From Clostridia bacterium (GTDB taxonomy: Bacteria > Bacillota > Clostridia > Oscillospirales > Acutalibacteraceae), in the NCBI GenBank assembly GCA_017442445.1, contig JAFRZS010000262.1, positions 1 through 10,176 on the forward strand: a stretch of 10,176 nucleotides of DNA, read 5' to 3'. The notes beneath the pieces were generated by a model that worked only from the letters and a program-made list of their open reading frames with translations, was not told the DNA's origin and ran no database searches. Position numbers and translations under genes: made by a program. Of the stretch, positions 8,161 through 10,176 are shown one piece after another. How positions within the stretch are numbered: position 1 is the first letter of the stretch; every line of letters begins with the position of its first letter.

Positions 8161-9044
8161 GTAAAAAATCCGGTAAAATTCTTGTTGCTGTTGTTGTCGC
8201 AATAGTTCTGATATGCGGTGCTTTTTCTTCAAAGGTACCTTTTTTGCAGGATGTTTTCAACGATACTGAAGTAACTGACTCTAACGGAGTTCACTTCATT
8301 GATGTCGGACAAGGTGACAGCATACTTGTAAAAACTGAGGACGCAGATATTCTGATTGATGCGGGACCCGGGATAAATGCGGGCGACCTCACATCGTATC
8401 TCAAAGAACAGGAAATTGAAACAATAGATTATTTTATAACAACACATCCGCATGAAGACCATATAGGTGGTGCAGACGATGTGATTTATTCTTTTAATGT
8501 AAAAAATATTATTATTCCATATATCCCTGAGAGTGTAATTCCGACAACTAAGGTTTTTGAAAATATGCTTGATGCGATTGAAGAGAGAAATGTAAATGTC
8601 ATTCAGGCAGAATCAGGTGCAAAATATACATTCGGAGAAAACAGTTTTGAAATTCTCGGTCCCAATGATGAATATGAAGACCTTAATATGTTATCTGTAA
8701 TAACAAGATTTACTGTTGGAGGAAAAACCTTTATGTTCACAGGTGACACTGAAAAAGAATCTGAATATGATACCTTGAAGAAATATTCAGATTTGTCGGC
8801 AGATGTTTTAAAGGTGGCACATCATGGAAGTTCAACTTCTTCGTCTGAGAAATTTGTAAAAGCTGTATCTCCTGACTTTGCTGTGATTTCGTGCGGTTAT
8901 GATAACAGCTACGGACATCCGCACGACGAAACAACTGATTTACTTGAAAAGCTTAATATTGAATATTTCAGGACAGACAATGACGGAAATATCGTTTTTT
9001 CAATTGAAAACGGTGAACTTGTTGTAAATAAGGAGGTTGCCTGA
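8157..9044 (+). CDS. ComEC-type metallo-beta-lactamase-fold hydrolase, membrane-anchored
   Basis: This 295-residue protein has one N-terminal hydrophobic segment (about 8-23) after a basic start, so it is probably exported and anchored or secreted. The rest is a metallo-beta-lactamase domain like the C-terminal domain of the competence channel ComEC. It shows FIDVGQGDS (47-55), LIDAG (66-70), the metal motif H97-x-H99-x-D101-H102 followed by IGG, FTGDTE with D197, H222-H223 (HHGSS) and the ComEC-like GHPH (253-256). No channel or OB-like part of ComEC is present. Such stand-alone proteins may act as extracellular nucleases or phosphodiesterases; the substrate is unproven. The ATG overlaps the ygiQ stop (ATGA) and follows AAAAGGAG (8142-8149 region). 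The hydrophobic stretch contains C20, but residue 19 is Ile, so it does not fit a lipobox. Confidence 0.9.
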   Translation: MSKKSGKILVAVVVAIVLICGAFSSKVPFLQDVFNDTEVTDSNGVHFIDVGQGDSILVKTEDADILIDAGPGINAGDLTSYLKEQEIETIDYFITTHPHEDHIGGADDVIYSFNVKNIIIPYIPESVIPTTKVFENMLDAIEERNVNVIQAESGAKYTFGENSFEILGPNDEYEDLNMLSVITRFTVGGKTFMFTGDTEKESEYDTLKKYSDLSADVLKVAHHGSSTSSSEKFVKAVSPDFAVISCGYDNSYGHPHDETTDLLEKLNIEYFRTDNDGNIVFSIENGELVVNKEVA

Positions 9045-9271
9045 TGAAAGTTACGATAGACCGCATTGAAGGCGAGTATGCGGTATGTGAATTACCTGAC
9101 GGCACTATGAAAGATGTTTTGCTTTCTGAATTGCCTGACTCAGCCAAAGAGGGAAGTGTTATTGAAATATCAGATTCGGCGCCTGTATTATCGGAAAATG
9201 ACGAAACTGATAAGCGAAAGAAAAATTTTGCAAGATTAAATAAACTTTTTTCAAAAAATGACTTGCAATAA
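9044..9271 (+). CDS. DUF3006 domain protein
   Basis: This 75-residue protein matches the DUF3006 pattern: an N-terminal beta-rich half (VTIDRIEGEYAVCEL, with a DG turn and a LLSELPDSAKEGSVIEI stretch) and a basic C-terminal helix (KRKKNFARLNKLF). It has no signal peptide or membrane segment and its function is unknown. DUF3006 genes often lie next to stand-alone ComEC-like metallo-beta-lactamase genes, as here. Its ATG overlaps the preceding stop (TGATG), with a full AAGGAGG (9030-9036) 7 nt upstream. This suggests coupled, roughly equal expression and perhaps a joint role. Its last codons double as the -35 box of the rpsB promoter. Confidence 0.85.
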   Translation: MKVTIDRIEGEYAVCELPDGTMKDVLLSELPDSAKEGSVIEISDSAPVLSENDETDKRKKNFARLNKLFSKNDLQ

Positions 9272-9291
9272 TAATTTTGTTGTGATATACT
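9263..9291 (+). promoter_or_regulatory. Promoter of the rpsB-tsf unit
   Basis: The -35 box TTGCAA (9263-9268) and -10 box TATACT (9286-9291) have the ideal 17 bp spacing and a TGn extension (TGA, 9283-9285). The start point should fall near 9298. The -35 overlaps the last two sense codons of the DUF3006 gene, and I see no terminator between the two units, so read-through from upstream is likely too. Confidence 0.75.
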
Positions 9292-9297
9292 ATTTCG

Positions 9298-9387
9298 GAA
9301 ATACGCACGTGCAGTGTTGATTTGCAACCTTCACTTCGGTGTCGCAGATTTAAGCTGTACGGAGGTATAAAAAAGGAGGAAAAAATA
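9298..9387 (+). promoter_or_regulatory. Structured 5' leader of rpsB
   Basis: The leader of about 90 nt can fold into one three-tier stem. The outer helix pairs CGTGCAG (9308-9314) with CTGTACG (9355-9361), one G-U included. The middle helix pairs ATTTGC (9320-9325) with GCAGAT (9344-9349), also with one G-U. The apical CAC-UUCG-GUG (9332-9341) is closed by a cUUCGg tetraloop. A GGAGG (9361-9365) touches the outer helix, and the true SD AGGAGG (9374-9379) lies further on. Genes for ribosomal proteins often carry autoregulatory leaders, and S2 represses its own operon in E. coli. Whether this leader binds S2 is inference. Confidence 0.55.
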
Positions 9388-10119
9388 ATGTCAGTAGTAT
9401 CAATGAAACAGCTCTTAGAAGCAGGTGTTCACTTTGGACACCAGACCAGAAGATGGAACCCCAAAATGGGTGAATACATCTTCACAGAACGTAACGGCAT
9501 CTACATCATCGACCTTCAGAAAACAGTTAAGAAGTTAGAAGATGCTTATATGTTCATCAGAAACATCGCTGCAGAAGGCGGAGAAATCCTCTTCGTAGGC
9601 ACAAAGAAACAGGCTCAGGATTCAGTTGCTGAAGAAGCAAAGCGTTGCTCAATGCCTTTCGTTAATGCTCGTTGGCTTGGCGGTATGCTCACAAACTTCA
9701 AAACTATCCAGAGAAGAATCAAGAGATTAGCACAGCTCAAGGCTATGGAAGCAGACGGAACATTTGATCTTCTTCCCAAGAAGGAAGTTATCAAATTAAA
9801 TCTTGAAATTGAACGTCTTGAAAAGTTCATGGGCGGTATCACAGAAATGAAGGGTAAGCCCGCAGCAATGTTCATCGTTGACCCCAGAAAAGAAAGAATT
9901 GCAGTTGCAGAAGCTAAGAAACTCGGTATTCCGATCGTAGCTATCGTTGACACAAACTGTGACCCTGACGAAATTGATTATGTTATCCCCGGTAATGATG
10001 ACGCTATCCGCGCTGTTAAATTGATTGCAGGCGCTATGGCTGATGCAGTTATCGAAGGCAGACAGGGCAGCAGCGAAGCTAAGGAAAACGAAGACGATGC
10101 TGAAGAAGCAGCTGAATAA
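9388..10119 (+). CDS. rpsB: 30S ribosomal protein S2
   Basis: This 243-residue product is ribosomal protein S2, bound on the back of the small subunit near the S1/anti-SD region. Family signatures are clear: LLEAGVHFGHQTRRWNPKM near the N-terminus, IDLQKT, FVGTKKQAQ, RWLGGMLTN, the coiled-coil insertion around residues 100-160, FIVDPRKE, GIPIVAIVDTNCDPD and a C-terminal IPGNDDAIRAVKL. The acidic, Ala/Glu-rich tail is normal. I start at the ATG at 9388, 8 nt after AGGAGG (9374-9379); in-frame sequence further upstream belongs to the leader. Codon choice leans to ATC, CTC and TTC more than in neighbouring genes, as expected for a highly expressed gene. tsf follows after 35 bp with no terminator. 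Confidence 0.98.
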   Translation: MSVVSMKQLLEAGVHFGHQTRRWNPKMGEYIFTERNGIYIIDLQKTVKKLEDAYMFIRNIAAEGGEILFVGTKKQAQDSVAEEAKRCSMPFVNARWLGGMLTNFKTIQRRIKRLAQLKAMEADGTFDLLPKKEVIKLNLEIERLEKFMGGITEMKGKPAAMFIVDPRKERIAVAEAKKLGIPIVAIVDTNCDPDEIDYVIPGNDDAIRAVKLIAGAMADAVIEGRQGSSEAKENEDDAEEAAE

Positions 10120-10154
10120 TTTAATATAGTATAAATTTTTAGGAGGCAATAATT

Positions 10155-10176
10155 ATGGCATTTACAGCTAAAGATG
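10155..10176 (+). CDS. tsf: Elongation factor Ts, 5' end only
   Basis: Only the first seven codons are in the window (MAFTAKD), cut by the window end. They match the usual EF-Ts N-terminus, and rpsB-tsf is a near-universal bacterial gene pair. The ATG follows AGGAGG (10141-10146) with 8 nt spacing. EF-Ts exchanges GDP for GTP on EF-Tu. The 35 bp spacer after rpsB is AT-rich and holds no terminator hairpin, so both genes should share one transcript. Confidence 0.88.

Noticed and set aside
8187..8222. Lipoprotein signal in the MBL hydrolase
   Set aside because: The only cysteine (C20) is preceded by Ile rather than Gly, Ala or Ser, so the lipobox rule fails; a plain membrane anchor or signal peptide fits better.
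9228..9268. Inverted repeat TTGCAAG / CTTGCAA at the DUF3006 end
   Set aside because: The core TTGCAA is self-complementary, the loop is 27 nt, the sequence is coding and AT-rich, and one copy is the -35 box; chance is the simplest reading.
9322..9387. Longer reading frame in front of rpsB
   Set aside because: It covers the structured leader and SD; S2 starts at 9388 by family comparison and RBS position.

Overview
The window looks like chromosomal core DNA from a low-GC, Gram-positive anaerobe of the Clostridia, probably an Oscillospirales/Ruminococcaceae-type gut bacterium. This rests on AT-rich spacers with near-consensus sigma-A promoters, strong AGGAGG-type ribosome binding sites, and a TepA - UppP - FtsK/SpoIIIE gene order; in Bacillus, tepA also lies close to spoIIIE. 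The placement is an inference from composition and gene content. All supported genes are on the + strand and no stretch longer than about 120 bases lacks a gene. I see no mobile element, CRISPR array, tRNA or rRNA.

Region 1 (about 1-2180): a clear promoter (TTTAAA, 17 bp, TATAAT) drives a two-gene unit. It encodes a short-chain dehydrogenase resembling sorbitol-6-phosphate 2-dehydrogenase and a PHP-domain metal-dependent phosphoesterase. The pairing suggests a small sugar-phosphate or polyol-phosphate metabolic unit, but the substrate cannot be read from the sequence.

Region 2 (about 2181-9271): six tightly packed genes that join by 1-8 nt overlaps or an 8 nt gap. They encode a ClpP-like TepA serine protease, undecaprenyl-diphosphatase UppP, the DNA translocase FtsK/SpoIIIE, a YgiQ-family radical SAM protein, a membrane-anchored ComEC-type metallo-beta-lactamase-fold hydrolase, and a small DUF3006 protein. 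The junctions imply cotranscription and translational coupling. The products act at the envelope, in chromosome segregation and in poorly understood housekeeping. A hairpin just upstream of tepA would mask its Shine-Dalgarno sequence.

Region 3 (9263-10176): an extended -10 promoter, whose -35 box overlaps the last codons of the DUF3006 gene, starts the rpsB-tsf unit (ribosomal protein S2 and elongation factor Ts; tsf is cut by the window end). The roughly 90 nt rpsB leader folds into a three-tier hairpin capped by a cUUCGg tetraloop, a candidate autoregulatory element.

Most of the window is ordinary. The points most worth a second look are the structured rpsB leader, the SD-masking hairpin before tepA, the SDR-PHP pair and its unusual last PHP motif, the MBL-DUF3006 pair, and the acidic tail on FtsK.
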